Assembly (NCBI GenBank): GCA_938028845.1
Contig: CALIZJ010000147.1
Span: 1 to 9,367, forward strand
Reading direction: 5' to 3'
From: an uncultured Blautia sp.
GTDB lineage: Bacteria > Bacillota > Clostridia > Lachnospirales > Lachnospiraceae
DNA length: 9,367 bases
In this document: positions 1 through 7,040 of the stretch, piece after piece
Numbering within the stretch: the first letter of the stretch is position 1
Layout: the number at the start of each line of letters is the position of its first letter
Position numbers and translations under genes: made by a program
Notes under the pieces: model-generated
Told to the model about the DNA's origin: nothing
The model's database searches: none
What the model saw: the letters and a program-made list of their open reading frames with translations, nothing else

Positions 1-92
1 GACCGGACTGCGTGGGCGTATCCCTGGTGGGAGCCATGGTGGTGTCCAGCCTGGTGGCCGTGGTGCTGATTGATATCATTCATCTGGTGTAA
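1..92 (+). CDS. C-terminal fragment of a membrane protein (cut by window edge)
   Basis: The frame beginning at base 3 is open to a TAA at 90-92 and encodes 29 residues starting PDCVGVSLVGAMVV and ending DIIHLV. Nearly all of it is one hydrophobic stretch rich in V, L, A and G, as in a final transmembrane helix that ends a few residues before the stop. The hairpin terminator 30 bases downstream supports this being a real gene end. The family cannot be recognised from so short a tail. It could be a permease, but it does not obviously match the end of the permease encoded at 1564-2874. It is separated from the operon downstream by the terminator and a promoter region, so it is probably a different transcription unit. 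Confidence 0.6.
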   Translation, partial: PDCVGVSLVGAMVVSSLVAVVLIDIIHLV

Positions 93-121
93 AATCATTA
101 TTTTTAAAATCGAAAAAACAA

Positions 122-156
122 AAGGCGGATAGGGGTTCCGTATCCGCCTTAATTTT
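122..156 (+). terminator. Hairpin terminator after the upstream gene
   Basis: A perfect 10-bp inverted repeat, AAGGCGGATA (122-131) and TATCCGCCTT (141-150), encloses a 9-base loop and is followed by AATTTTAT. An A-rich run precedes the stem, so it could work in both directions. It lies 30 bases after the stop of the upstream membrane-protein gene and insulates the operon promoter from read-through. Confidence 0.85.
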
Positions 157-228
157 ATATGATATATACAAAAATGAGCTAAAATTTTGTGAAAATAGCT
201 AAAAAAATAAAGAAAATAGACTTGGTAA

Positions 229-257
229 TTGACAAAATAATCAAAGCGCCATATACT
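229..257 (+). promoter_or_regulatory. Distal sigma-A type promoter P1 of the operon
   Basis: A consensus -35 box TTGACA (229-234) is followed, after exactly 17 bases, by the -10 box TATACT (252-257), one mismatch from consensus. The A-rich run at 200-220 just upstream could act as an UP element. Transcription would start near 264 and give a leader of about 130 bases before the regulator gene. The -10 lies inside a 14-base sequence repeated at the second promoter, which suggests regulation at this point. Confidence 0.8.
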
Positions 258-271
258 TAATTCGAAGATAG
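252..271 (+). repeat. Operator-like direct repeat, copy 1, at P1
   Basis: TATACTTAATTCGA at 252-265 is identical to 353-366. The identity extends beyond the -10 hexamer through the expected start site, more than the promoter role alone demands. The left arm TTAAT (257-261) and the TCGA centre are kept, but the right arm is degenerate here, so this would be the weaker of two binding sites. Binding by the ROK regulator encoded just downstream is inferred from position only. Confidence 0.55.
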
Positions 272-329
272 AAAAAAGATAAACAAGGATTTCTATTTCT
301 GAAATAATTATAAAATTGCATACTGCCCA

Positions 330-358
330 TTGAAAAAAAGAAAATAGAATTGTATACT
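330..358 (+). promoter_or_regulatory. Proximal sigma-A type promoter P2 of the operon
   Basis: TTGAAA (330-335), a 17-base spacer and TATACT (353-358) form a second promoter exactly 101 bases downstream of P1, with the same spacer length and the same -10 box. Transcription would begin near 365, leaving a leader of about 30 bases before the ATG at 395. The ribosome binding site AGGTGG lies at 381-386. The inverted repeat at 358-372 overlaps the end of the -10 and the expected start site. Confidence 0.75.
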
Positions 359-372
359 TAATTCGATATTAA
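353..372 (+). promoter_or_regulatory. Likely repressor operator at P2
   Basis: The second copy of TATACTTAATTCGA (353-366) continues into an inverted repeat: TTAAT (358-362), TCGAT, then ATTAA (368-372). It overlaps the last base of the -10 and the predicted start site, a position where a bound protein would block RNA polymerase. The neighbouring gene encodes a winged-helix ROK regulator, so autoregulation is the simplest reading. Together with copy 1 at 252-271, the pair could also support looping over 101 bases. Confidence 0.6.
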
Positions 373-394
373 AAATTAGTAGGTGGTATGATAG

Positions 395-1447
395 ATGGAT
401 AAGAAATCTTTAAAGGATGTAAAAAGGAATAATACAGCAAAGGTGCTGGAATACATTTTAAAACAGGGGCCTGTTTCCAGAATTGAGATAGCGGAACAAA
501 GTAGATTTTCGCCAAGTACCGTAAGTATGGCTGTGTCGCTTCTTTTGAAAGACGGAATGGTTGAGGAAGTACGGGAAGGCGTATCTACTGGCGGAAGAAA
601 ACCGATCCTTTTGCAGATGAAGGAAGACTACGGATGTATCATTACGGTTTCTGTTTTGAGAAACGGTGTGAATGCGGAGGTGTTTGATCTGTCCGGTAAA
701 CGGATTGCGGAACGGACGCTGATATCGCGGTATACTTCCGGCAATCGACTTTTAAAGGTGATAGGTGGTTTTGTACAGGAAATTCAGAATGGGAAAACAG
801 AACTTCCGACGCGTATCATTGGACTGGGTCTTTTGTGCCAGGATGATCTGCCGGAGTATGATTTAATGACAGAATTTTCCACATCTCTTTCTTCAGACTT
901 GATTCGTCTTGAGACGGCTTTGGCTACCAGATGTGGAGTTCCGGTAAAGAAGGAACTTCTGAATCGTTATAATCTAAATTATTATCTGAAGACGGCTGAT
1001 GCAAGCTGCACAGATTATGCTTATGTGAATATTGGAGAACGAATCACGGCAAGCTTTGTGCTGAACCGGAAAATGATTCATAATTCGAAGGATTCTATTT
1101 TCGATATCAGTTCCGCAGTCCTGAGCGGAAGTTTTGCCGGATATGAGAATAATCCCGGAGGCCCGATGGCCATTGCCCAGGAAACGGCTCTGAAGAGTTT
1201 TTCTGCGGATAAACTTGCAGAAAAGCTTACCCAGGTAATTAAAAGCGCGCTGTTATTCTTCCCGGTCAAGGATGTATTTATCGGAGGACAGGTGGAAGGA
1301 CTGGAGCAGGTGGTAGAAAAGATATCGCAGAATTTTGCGTTTCAACCGGTGATTCGTAAAGCGGGAGAACCGGGAAAACAGATTTGTGACATTTTTGCAC
1401 GTCAGATTTTGTGGGAAAACTGTTACGCCCTGATTGAAGTAAATTAA
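395..1447 (+). CDS. ROK-family transcriptional regulator with degenerate kinase domain
   Basis: The 350-residue protein is a DNA-binding regulator that probably controls this operon. Residues about 13-73 form a winged helix-turn-helix: an N-terminal helix around NTAKVLEYILKQ, the turn-recognition segment SRIEIAEQSRFSPSTVSMAV (28-47), and a wing ending STGGRKP (64-70). This is the layout of XylR/NagC-type ROK repressors, whose usual length is 350-400 residues. The rest is recognisable as ROK-like from its order (YVNIGERITASFVLNRKMIH at 210-229, VFIGGQVEGL at 294-303), but the key features are gone. There is no Asp-Gly-Gly-x-Thr phosphate loop near residue 85, and the zinc signature CxCGxxGC is replaced by a short stretch around 240-262. 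Sugar phosphorylation is therefore unlikely and the ligand may not be a sugar. The ATG at 395 follows AGGTGG by 8 bases; an ATG at 388 opens a four-codon frame only. The gene lies first in the operon behind two promoters carrying a repeated operator-like motif, which suggests autoregulation. Confidence 0.85.
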   Translation: MDKKSLKDVKRNNTAKVLEYILKQGPVSRIEIAEQSRFSPSTVSMAVSLLLKDGMVEEVREGVSTGGRKPILLQMKEDYGCIITVSVLRNGVNAEVFDLSGKRIAERTLISRYTSGNRLLKVIGGFVQEIQNGKTELPTRIIGLGLLCQDDLPEYDLMTEFSTSLSSDLIRLETALATRCGVPVKKELLNRYNLNYYLKTADASCTDYAYVNIGERITASFVLNRKMIHNSKDSIFDISSAVLSGSFAGYENNPGGPMAIAQETALKSFSADKLAEKLTQVIKSALLFFPVKDVFIGGQVEGLEQVVEKISQNFAFQPVIRKAGEPGKQICDIFARQILWENCYALIEVN

Positions 1448-1563
1448 CGTATCCTTAGGCATCATCTGTTTTCCTGTTTGATATAAAAGAACTTAAAGGC
1501 GGTACATAAAACTGCGCAGGTGTGGCCGTTTTTAAATAATAAAACAAAAAGGAGAAATGTGAT

Positions 1564-2874
1564 ATGCTTCAAGGTATACTGATTTTGTTGTTTATGCTTG
1601 TTATCATGGGTCTTATGGTTACCCGTAAGATACCGACAGTACTGGCACTTTTTGTACTGGCTGTTGGAATCTGTCTGATAGGTGGAGTCCCGGCTGTGGC
1701 CACGGATGCGGATGGCAATGCCATAGGTTTTTTACAGGCCGTTATCCAGGCGGGTGCTCTCCGGCTTGGTGACCCGATTATGGTAGCGATTTTTGCAGGA
1801 TGGCTCGGTATGGTGATGGAAAAAACACGTATCAGTGAAACAATGATTAAAAAGGGAGCTGAACTTGGCGGCGATAAGACCCTGATTGTAACCCTGGTAC
1901 TGTTTATCATCGCATCCATTTTGTTCTCTGTAGTAAATGGACTGGGAACCGTAATCATGGTTGGTACGATTGTGATTCCGATTCTAGTTTCAGTAGGTGT
2001 GGATAAGTTTACCGCTTCTGCTGTAATGCTCTTTTCCTATTGTGTAGGAAATAACGTGAATTTATCAAATGTAAACGCAATTGGTGCAATTTTGGAAACC
2101 AGCTTCGATGACACATTTTTAATTCAGGCAATTTGCGCTGCAGGTGCTTTTGTCTCTGGCATCATATTCTTTGTAGTTCGTTGTAAAAAGGTGGGAAGAA
2201 AATTTGCTTTTTCTGCTCCGGTAGGAGAGGCTGAGGATGATGTCTATCAGATAAAAGGAATCATGGGTGGTCTGGCGATGATTACGCCATTGATTCCGCT
2301 GATTTTGGTTATCGGCTTTAAGTTTCCGCTGATTATTTCTTTTATGATTGCGATTGTATGGGCCTGTGTCTTCACCAGCCTGAAGGCCGGATGGAGCCGG
2401 ACCATGAATATGCTGACCAAGACCCTGTTTGATGGATTTTCCGCGACAGCGCCGTCGGCGATGCTGATGATTGGTATCGGAATGCTGCTTCTGGCTATCA
2501 ATCAGCCTTCTGTAAAGACATCTCTGGAGCCGATTATGCGTGTGGTTACACCGAACGGTCTGGTTTCCTTCCTGCTATTCTTCATTGTACTGGCTCCGTT
2601 GTGCCTGTACCGTGGACCGCTGAACCTGTGGGGCCTGGGAGCTGGAATTGCGGCTCTGATGGTGGGCATGAATATCCTTCCGGTCAATGCGGTAATGGGA
2701 GGCTTTGCGTCCGTATCCGTTATGCAGCTGCTGTGCTGTCCGACCAATACTCATAATGTATGGGTAACAAGCTATACAGGCGAAGAGGTAACATCTGTTA
2801 CCAAACGTCTCCTGCCCTGGATCTGGCCGGTTGTTATCGTCGGTGTCGTAGTGAGCGCAGTGATGTGGCTGTAA
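1564..2874 (+). CDS. Ion-transporter-superfamily permease (organic anion/carboxylate type)
   Basis: The 436-residue product is a polytopic membrane protein with about 11-12 hydrophobic segments from residue 3 to 435. It probably imports the substrate of the operon, using a proton or sodium gradient. Two polar, Asn-rich motifs sit inside hydrophobic surroundings, VGNNVNLSNVNAIGA (161-175) and CCPTNTHNVWV (391-401). They resemble the paired re-entrant loops with an SNT-like core of CitMHS/GntP/DASS-type carriers in the ion transporter superfamily. A hydrophilic loop at about 207-229 separates two halves of similar design. Named families such as gluconate, citrate or C4-dicarboxylate carriers are all possible, and substrate cannot be assigned. 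GGAG at 1551-1554 lies 9 bases before the ATG; the ATG at 1557 is followed at once by a stop. The gap of 116 bases after the regulator shows no convincing promoter or terminator, so co-transcription is likely. A hairpin follows the stop and may lower read-through into the next genes. Confidence 0.8.
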   Translation: MLQGILILLFMLVIMGLMVTRKIPTVLALFVLAVGICLIGGVPAVATDADGNAIGFLQAVIQAGALRLGDPIMVAIFAGWLGMVMEKTRISETMIKKGAELGGDKTLIVTLVLFIIASILFSVVNGLGTVIMVGTIVIPILVSVGVDKFTASAVMLFSYCVGNNVNLSNVNAIGAILETSFDDTFLIQAICAAGAFVSGIIFFVVRCKKVGRKFAFSAPVGEAEDDVYQIKGIMGGLAMITPLIPLILVIGFKFPLIISFMIAIVWACVFTSLKAGWSRTMNMLTKTLFDGFSATAPSAMLMIGIGMLLLAINQPSVKTSLEPIMRVVTPNGLVSFLLFFIVLAPLCLYRGPLNLWGLGAGIAALMVGMNILPVNAVMGGFASVSVMQLLCCPTNTHNVWVTSYTGEEVTSVTKRLLPWIWPVVIVGVVVSAVMWL

Positions 2875-2895
2875 AAAATTTCACAGAGTAAAAAA

Positions 2896-2932
2896 TGTTG
2901 CGGCCTGTAGTATTATAGGTCGCAACACTTTT
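2896..2932 (+). terminator. Intra-operon hairpin, probable partial terminator
   Basis: TGTTGCGGCCT (2896-2906) pairs with AGGTCGCAACA (2917-2927) over 11 bp with one G-U pair, around a 10-base loop, and is followed by CTTTTAAA. The T run is only four bases, so termination is probably incomplete. No promoter is visible between it and the HyuA-like gene at 2955, so the downstream genes seem to depend on read-through. It may alternatively stabilise the 3' end of the permease message. Confidence 0.7.
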
Positions 2933-2954
2933 AAACAGAAAAAGAGGTAGGAAC

Positions 2955-5102
2955 ATGAAAGTTAGAATTGGAATTGACGTAGGCGGTACCTTTACGGATG
3001 CAGCGCTGATCAATAATGATACGTTTGAACTGGTCAGCACAGCCAAGGTACCTACGACCCATAAGGATAAAGCAGGCGTAGCAGCCGGTATCGTGCAGGT
3101 ACTGCGTGAGATCATGGAGAAAAATCAGGTAAAGCCGGAAGATGTAGTATTTATTTCCCATGGAACGACACAGGCGACCAATGCCCTGCTGGAAGGCGAC
3201 GTAGTAAAAGTAGGTATTGTAACCATCGGAAAAGGAATTGAGGGCGCCAAGTCCAAGAGCGATACGGTCATGGGCGACATTCCCCTGACGGCTACCAAGA
3301 GCCTTCATTCAGAAAATAAGTATGTGGAGAGTGAAACCGAAGCATTTTGCCAGAATGCAGCTGAGGCAGTGATACAGCTTCAGGAAAAAGGCTGTGAGGC
3401 AATCGTGGCGGCTGAGGCGTTCAGTGTAGACCATCCGGAGAACGAGACGAGGGTTTCGGAGATCTGCCAGGAAAAGGGAATTACAGCGACAGCCACCAAC
3501 GAGATATCCAAGCTTTATGGCCTGAAGGTAAGAACACGTACCGCGGTTGTCAACGCCAGCATTATGCCAAAGATGCTGGATGCAGCCAATATGACAGAAT
3601 CCAGTATTAAAAAAGCCGGAATTCAGACGCCACTTATGGTAATGCGTTGTGACGGTGGTGTAATGACAGTAGATGAGGTGCGTAGAAGACCGATTTTGAC
3701 GATTCTGTCCGGTCCTGCAGCAGGAGTGGCCGGAGCGCTGATGTATGAGAAGTTGACCAACGGTATCTTCCTAGAGGTAGGAGGAACCAGTACGGATATC
3801 TCCTGTGTGAAAGATGGAAAGGTCATGGTCAAATACGCCGAGGTAGGCGGTCACAAGACCTATCTGACTTCTCTGGATGTGCGCACAGTGGGCATCGGCG
3901 GTGGAAGTATGATTCAGATTGAAAATGGAAAAATTTCAGATGTAGGGCCCAGAAGCGTACATATTGCAGGTCTGGATTATGAGGTCTATTCTGACAGCGC
4001 AGATATTGTTGACCCGGTTCTCTGTGCGATAAAGCCCACGGATACAGACCCGGATTACGCGTATGTGCAGTGTTCTAACGGAAAAAAATTTGCCCTGTCT
4101 TTGGCAGGCGCGGCCAATCTCGCCGGTTATGTAAAGGACGAGGATTATGCAAAAGGAAACGTGGAGGCAGCGAGAAAGGCATGGAAGCCGCTGGCTGACA
4201 ACATGGGAATGTCTGTGGAGGAAGCGGCGAAGGAAGCGCTTCGGTTGTCTGCCGTGAAGAATGGAAAGGTTGTAAAAGCACTGATTGAAGATTACAATAT
4301 GGATCCGAGAACCATTGTGCTGGTAGGCGGAGGCGGAGGAGCGGCTGCGGTGGTACCTCATTTGGCAGAAACCCTGTCCATGAAACACCGGAATGCGAAA
4401 AACGCGTCGGTTATCTCGACCATCGGTGTAGCGCTGGCTATGATTCGCGATACGGTAGAGCGTACCATTGCCAATCCAACTCAGGAGGACATTCTGGCTG
4501 TGCGACGTGAGGCGGAAGAACGAGCCATTCATTCCGGTGCGTCACCGGAGACCGTAGAGGTATCGGTGGAGGTTGATGCGACGAAAAACATGGTAAGAGC
4601 TATTGCTATCGGTACGACAGAGCTTCGTTCCAAGGATCTGACTAATCGAAAACTGACAGAGGAGGAGATTCGCAAAAAAGTAGCAGAGCACTTGAATACA
4701 GACATAAAGAATGTCTATACGGCGGCAGGCAACGGAATGATGTATGCAATGCAATATAAGATGGAGAGAAAAAAACTCTTTGGCCTGATTAAATCAGTGA
4801 GCAAGCCTACAGCGATTGCGGATGAAGAAGGTGTTATTCGTCTTCAGAAAAAGAATGGAAAAGTGTACATGACAGATGGAAAAAACTGGGAGAATGCATT
4901 GCTTCGGGCAGTAGACAATATGACGGATTACAATGACGGAGGCAAAACGTTGCCCAATACCTATCTGATATTTGGAAAGCGAATCCTGGATCTATCCGGA
5001 CTTTTGGACGAAGCACAGATGAAGTCTCTGGCAGAGGTAGAACTTGCAGCAGTCCGGGAGGATGATCAGCTGATGATTCTGACCTCAGCACGAACAGACT
5101 AA
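2955..5102 (+). CDS. HyuA-like hydantoinase/oxoprolinase family ATPase
   Basis: The 715-residue protein belongs to the HyuA/OplA/acetone-carboxylase family, ASKHA-fold enzymes that use ATP to activate cyclic amides or ketones for hydrolysis or carboxylation. Visible family motifs are the phosphate-1 loop IGIDVGGTFTD (5-15), HGTTQATNALLEG (69-81), LSGPAAGVAGA (251-261), the phosphate-2 loop EVGGTSTDIS (274-283), VGIGGGS (312-318) and the adenosine-binding loop VGGGGGAAA (457-465). Length is normal for HyuA. Two parts differ from the canonical proteins: after GPRS (331-334) the usual PGPxCYGxGG block is absent and replaced by a different segment (about 335-400), and the C-terminal 200 residues do not resemble the usual HyuA tail. 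No HyuB gene is present in the window, although known N-methylhydantoinases and oxoprolinases need a B part. It may be a stand-alone subfamily with its own substrate. A GAGG-type site at 2944-2947 precedes the ATG. The gene ends 11 bases before the next one. No signal peptide is seen, so it is cytoplasmic. Confidence 0.88.
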   Translation: MKVRIGIDVGGTFTDAALINNDTFELVSTAKVPTTHKDKAGVAAGIVQVLREIMEKNQVKPEDVVFISHGTTQATNALLEGDVVKVGIVTIGKGIEGAKSKSDTVMGDIPLTATKSLHSENKYVESETEAFCQNAAEAVIQLQEKGCEAIVAAEAFSVDHPENETRVSEICQEKGITATATNEISKLYGLKVRTRTAVVNASIMPKMLDAANMTESSIKKAGIQTPLMVMRCDGGVMTVDEVRRRPILTILSGPAAGVAGALMYEKLTNGIFLEVGGTSTDISCVKDGKVMVKYAEVGGHKTYLTSLDVRTVGIGGGSMIQIENGKISDVGPRSVHIAGLDYEVYSDSADIVDPVLCAIKPTDTDPDYAYVQCSNGKKFALSLAGAANLAGYVKDEDYAKGNVEAARKAWKPLADNMGMSVEEAAKEALRLSAVKNGKVVKALIEDYNMDPRTIVLVGGGGGAAAVVPHLAETLSMKHRNAKNASVISTIGVALAMIRDTVERTIANPTQEDILAVRREAEERAIHSGASPETVEVSVEVDATKNMVRAIAIGTTELRSKDLTNRKLTEEEIRKKVAEHLNTDIKNVYTAAGNGMMYAMQYKMERKKLFGLIKSVSKPTAIADEEGVIRLQKKNGKVYMTDGKNWENALLRAVDNMTDYNDGGKTLPNTYLIFGKRILDLSGLLDEAQMKSLAEVELAAVREDDQLMILTSARTD

Positions 5103-5113
5103 AGGAGAACTAT

Positions 5114-5692
5114 ATGAAGCAATATCCTTTTCCCGATAAAGAGAGCAGTATGCAGATTTTGCTGACAGATTATATGATTCATAAGATACCAAAAGATAAG
5201 ATAAGGGATGTTTTTGAAATGGCCTGGGCAGTTGGGAAAGCTCAGGCAGAGCAGTTCCTGGAGCAGTACCGGGAGAATGAGCTTCCTGCTATGCTGGACA
5301 TCCTGAAAAAGGATCAGGTAAAAATTACTTGTGAAGATGTCGATAATGTGCTGGGAAAATACCGGTATTTCTGTGAATATTTGTCCGGGAAAAATCAGCT
5401 GACCATATATAAGAAATCAGTGAAACTCTGGAGTGAGCACAATGAAATGTCTTATGAGAATGGGCTGAACCTGATTCTTTATCATGAGTATTTTCATTAT
5501 CTGGAGCAGAATCAGATTGGTATGCTATCGGCAAGATATCAGGTCCCTATTCTGAAAATTGGGCCAATCTGCGTTGGGAAAACGGGGGTTCCGGCACTGA
5601 GCGAGATAGGAGCGAATGCATTTGCATGGGTATGTTGGGAAAAGGGGTTGAAAGAGAAGGAGGAAAATCATGCAGTATACGAAGCAGATTGA
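5114..5692 (+). CDS. Small HExxH (gluzincin-like) metalloprotease-type protein
   Basis: The 192-residue soluble protein is not a recognised pathway enzyme. It has a zinc-metallopeptidase-type active site: LILYHEYFHYLE holds the HExxH motif at H124, E125 and H128, and 36 residues later SEIGANAFAW supplies a likely third zinc ligand E164 in an ExxxNxFA pattern like that of ImmA/IrrE-type proteases. A predicted strand (LTIYKK, 96-101) before the helix fits that fold. The N-terminal 90 residues are mostly charged and helical, without signal peptide or membrane segment. It might process or regulate a protein of this operon, for instance the regulator, or be a metal-dependent hydrolase acting on the substrate. 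Both ideas are inference. GGAG at 5104-5107 precedes the ATG by 6 bases, 11 bases after the HyuA stop. The last 23 bases overlap the flavoprotein gene, which implies coupled translation. Confidence 0.8.
   Translation: MKQYPFPDKESSMQILLTDYMIHKIPKDKIRDVFEMAWAVGKAQAEQFLEQYRENELPAMLDILKKDQVKITCEDVDNVLGKYRYFCEYLSGKNQLTIYKKSVKLWSEHNEMSYENGLNLILYHEYFHYLEQNQIGMLSARYQVPILKIGPICVGKTGVPALSEIGANAFAWVCWEKGLKEKEENHAVYEAD
5656..5663 (+). promoter_or_regulatory. Strong ribosome binding site inside the preceding gene
   Basis: GAAGGAGG lies 6 bases before the ATG at 5670 and within the coding region of the HExxH protein. This near-perfect Shine-Dalgarno fixes the flavoprotein start, and so the 23-base overlap of the two genes. 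Confidence 0.8.
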
Positions 5693-7040
5693 CAGAATTA
5701 TAGAGACAGATGTGCTGGTGATCGGAGGCGGTTCTGCCGGGTTTGGAGCAGCGGTGGCTGCTGCACGGAACGGAGCGAAAACTTTGTTAATTGAGCGGGA
5801 GCAGATGCTGGGCGGAATGGCGACCGGAGGTCTGGTGGGTCCATTTATGACCTGCTATAACGACGAGCCGACAGAGCAGATTGTGAAAGGAATTTTTGAT
5901 GAACTCTGTACCCGTACAGAGGAGCGCGGAGGCGCTATTCATCCTTCCAGAGTAGAAGGTATGAGCACCTACAGTTCGTACTATATAAAAAGTCATTGTC
6001 ATGTGACGCCATTTTCTTCAGAAATATTGGAGGTAGTAATGGAGGAAATGGTACGTGAGGCCGGTGCAGAAATCCTGTATGATGTACAGGTATGTGATGT
6101 GCTGACTGATGGAGGGAAGATTACAGGCGTAGTGGCAGCCATGAAAGAGGGAATGGCAGTATTTTGCGCAAAGACCTATATCGACTGTACCGGAGATGCA
6201 GACGTGGTTTACTTCGCAGGCGGTGATTTCGTAAAGGGCGATGAGAAGGATGGAGTAATGCAGCCGGTTACCCTGTTCTTTGAAGTAGGCAATATCGATC
6301 GGGAGAAGTTTGTGGGCGCTTTGGAAGAGAAAAAAGCGAAGGGCGAGCTGGGAATTCCGGGCGAAAACTGCTGGTCCTGGTATATTAAAGAAGCACGCGC
6401 CAACGGCGACTGGGATATCGACCGCCACGAGGTGGGAAATTATGAGGAACCCATTAAAGGCCGCTGGAAAATCAATACTACCCGTATGGCTTACGTAGAC
6501 GCAACCAGGACAGAGGAAATCAGCAAGGCTGTCATGGAAGGCCGCCGTCAGGTATTTGAAGTACTTCATTTTCTGCAGAAGTATGTTCCAGGGTGTGAAA
6601 ATATTGAGCTAATTGAGATGGCCTCTCGTCTGGGTGTACGGGAAACAAGACATATCAAGGGACAGTATAAGCTGACTACAGAGGATATCCTGGATAGAAA
6701 GCATTTTGAGGATGCCATCTGTACCTTTGCTTATGCTATAGATATTCATAATTCAGAGGGCGGCGGAGCAACTTTCCACCAAGTGAATGATTACTATACG
6801 ATTCCATTCCGCTGTCTGGTTCCGGAAAAGATAGAGAACCTTCTAGTAGCTGGAAGATGCATCAGCGGAACCTCTGGCGCGGCAGCCAGTTACCGTGTGA
6901 TTCCCTGCTGCATTGCTACAGGACAGGCAGCGGGAACTGCGGCAGCGTTGGCGCTGGGAGAAGGCTGTGAAGCCAGGGATGTACCGACGGAGAAGCTGAG
7001 AGAGACGTTGACTAGACAGGGAGCAGTGATTAAGGATTGA
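5670..7040 (+). CDS. FAD-dependent oxidoreductase
   Basis: The 456-residue protein is a flavoprotein of the broad FAD_oxidored type, related to fumarate-reductase-like and NAD(P)-independent dehydrogenases. The N-terminus carries the Rossmann dinucleotide motif DVLVIGGGSAGFGAA (14-28, GxGxxG at 19-24), with E42 in LLIERE at the end of the second strand for the FAD ribose. LGGMATGGLVGPF (47-59) follows, then TYIDCTGDADV (169-179), ASRLGVRETRHIKG (318-331) and the C-terminal FAD-contact segment LLVAGRCISGTSGAAASY (391-408) with IATGQAAGTAAALA (415-428). This is the complete order for the family at its usual length. It has no signal peptide and no iron-sulfur cysteine cluster, so the electron acceptor is unknown. 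In this operon it would oxidise or reduce a pathway intermediate; which one is not readable. It overlaps the preceding gene by 23 bases and the next by four (TTGA). Confidence 0.88.
   Translation: MQYTKQIDRIIETDVLVIGGGSAGFGAAVAAARNGAKTLLIEREQMLGGMATGGLVGPFMTCYNDEPTEQIVKGIFDELCTRTEERGGAIHPSRVEGMSTYSSYYIKSHCHVTPFSSEILEVVMEEMVREAGAEILYDVQVCDVLTDGGKITGVVAAMKEGMAVFCAKTYIDCTGDADVVYFAGGDFVKGDEKDGVMQPVTLFFEVGNIDREKFVGALEEKKAKGELGIPGENCWSWYIKEARANGDWDIDRHEVGNYEEPIKGRWKINTTRMAYVDATRTEEISKAVMEGRRQVFEVLHFLQKYVPGCENIELIEMASRLGVRETRHIKGQYKLTTEDILDRKHFEDAICTFAYAIDIHNSEGGGATFHQVNDYYTIPFRCLVPEKIENLLVAGRCISGTSGAAASYRVIPCCIATGQAAGTAAALALGEGCEARDVPTEKLRETLTRQGAVIKD

Noticed and set aside
1455..1490. TATAAA (1482-1487) as a -10 box for a separate permease promoter
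   Set aside because: No TTG-type -35 box occurs at 16-18 bases upstream; the nearest weak match (TTAGGC, 1455-1460) is 21 bases away.
1495..1535. Possible terminator between regulator and permease (perfect palindrome CTGCGCAG at 1512-1519, then TTTTT)
   Set aside because: The palindrome is only 8 bases and cannot form a looped stem of useful length. Larger foldings need bulges or mismatches, so no terminator is called.
2896..2916. TATTAT (2911-2916) as a -10 box for the HyuA-like gene
   Set aside because: No -35 box lies at a suitable distance, and the sequence is the loop of a hairpin.
3936..4532. Minus-strand open frame of 198 codons inside the HyuA-like gene
   Set aside because: It is antisense to a clear family member. 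Its translation is Arg/His/Cys-rich without recognisable motifs.
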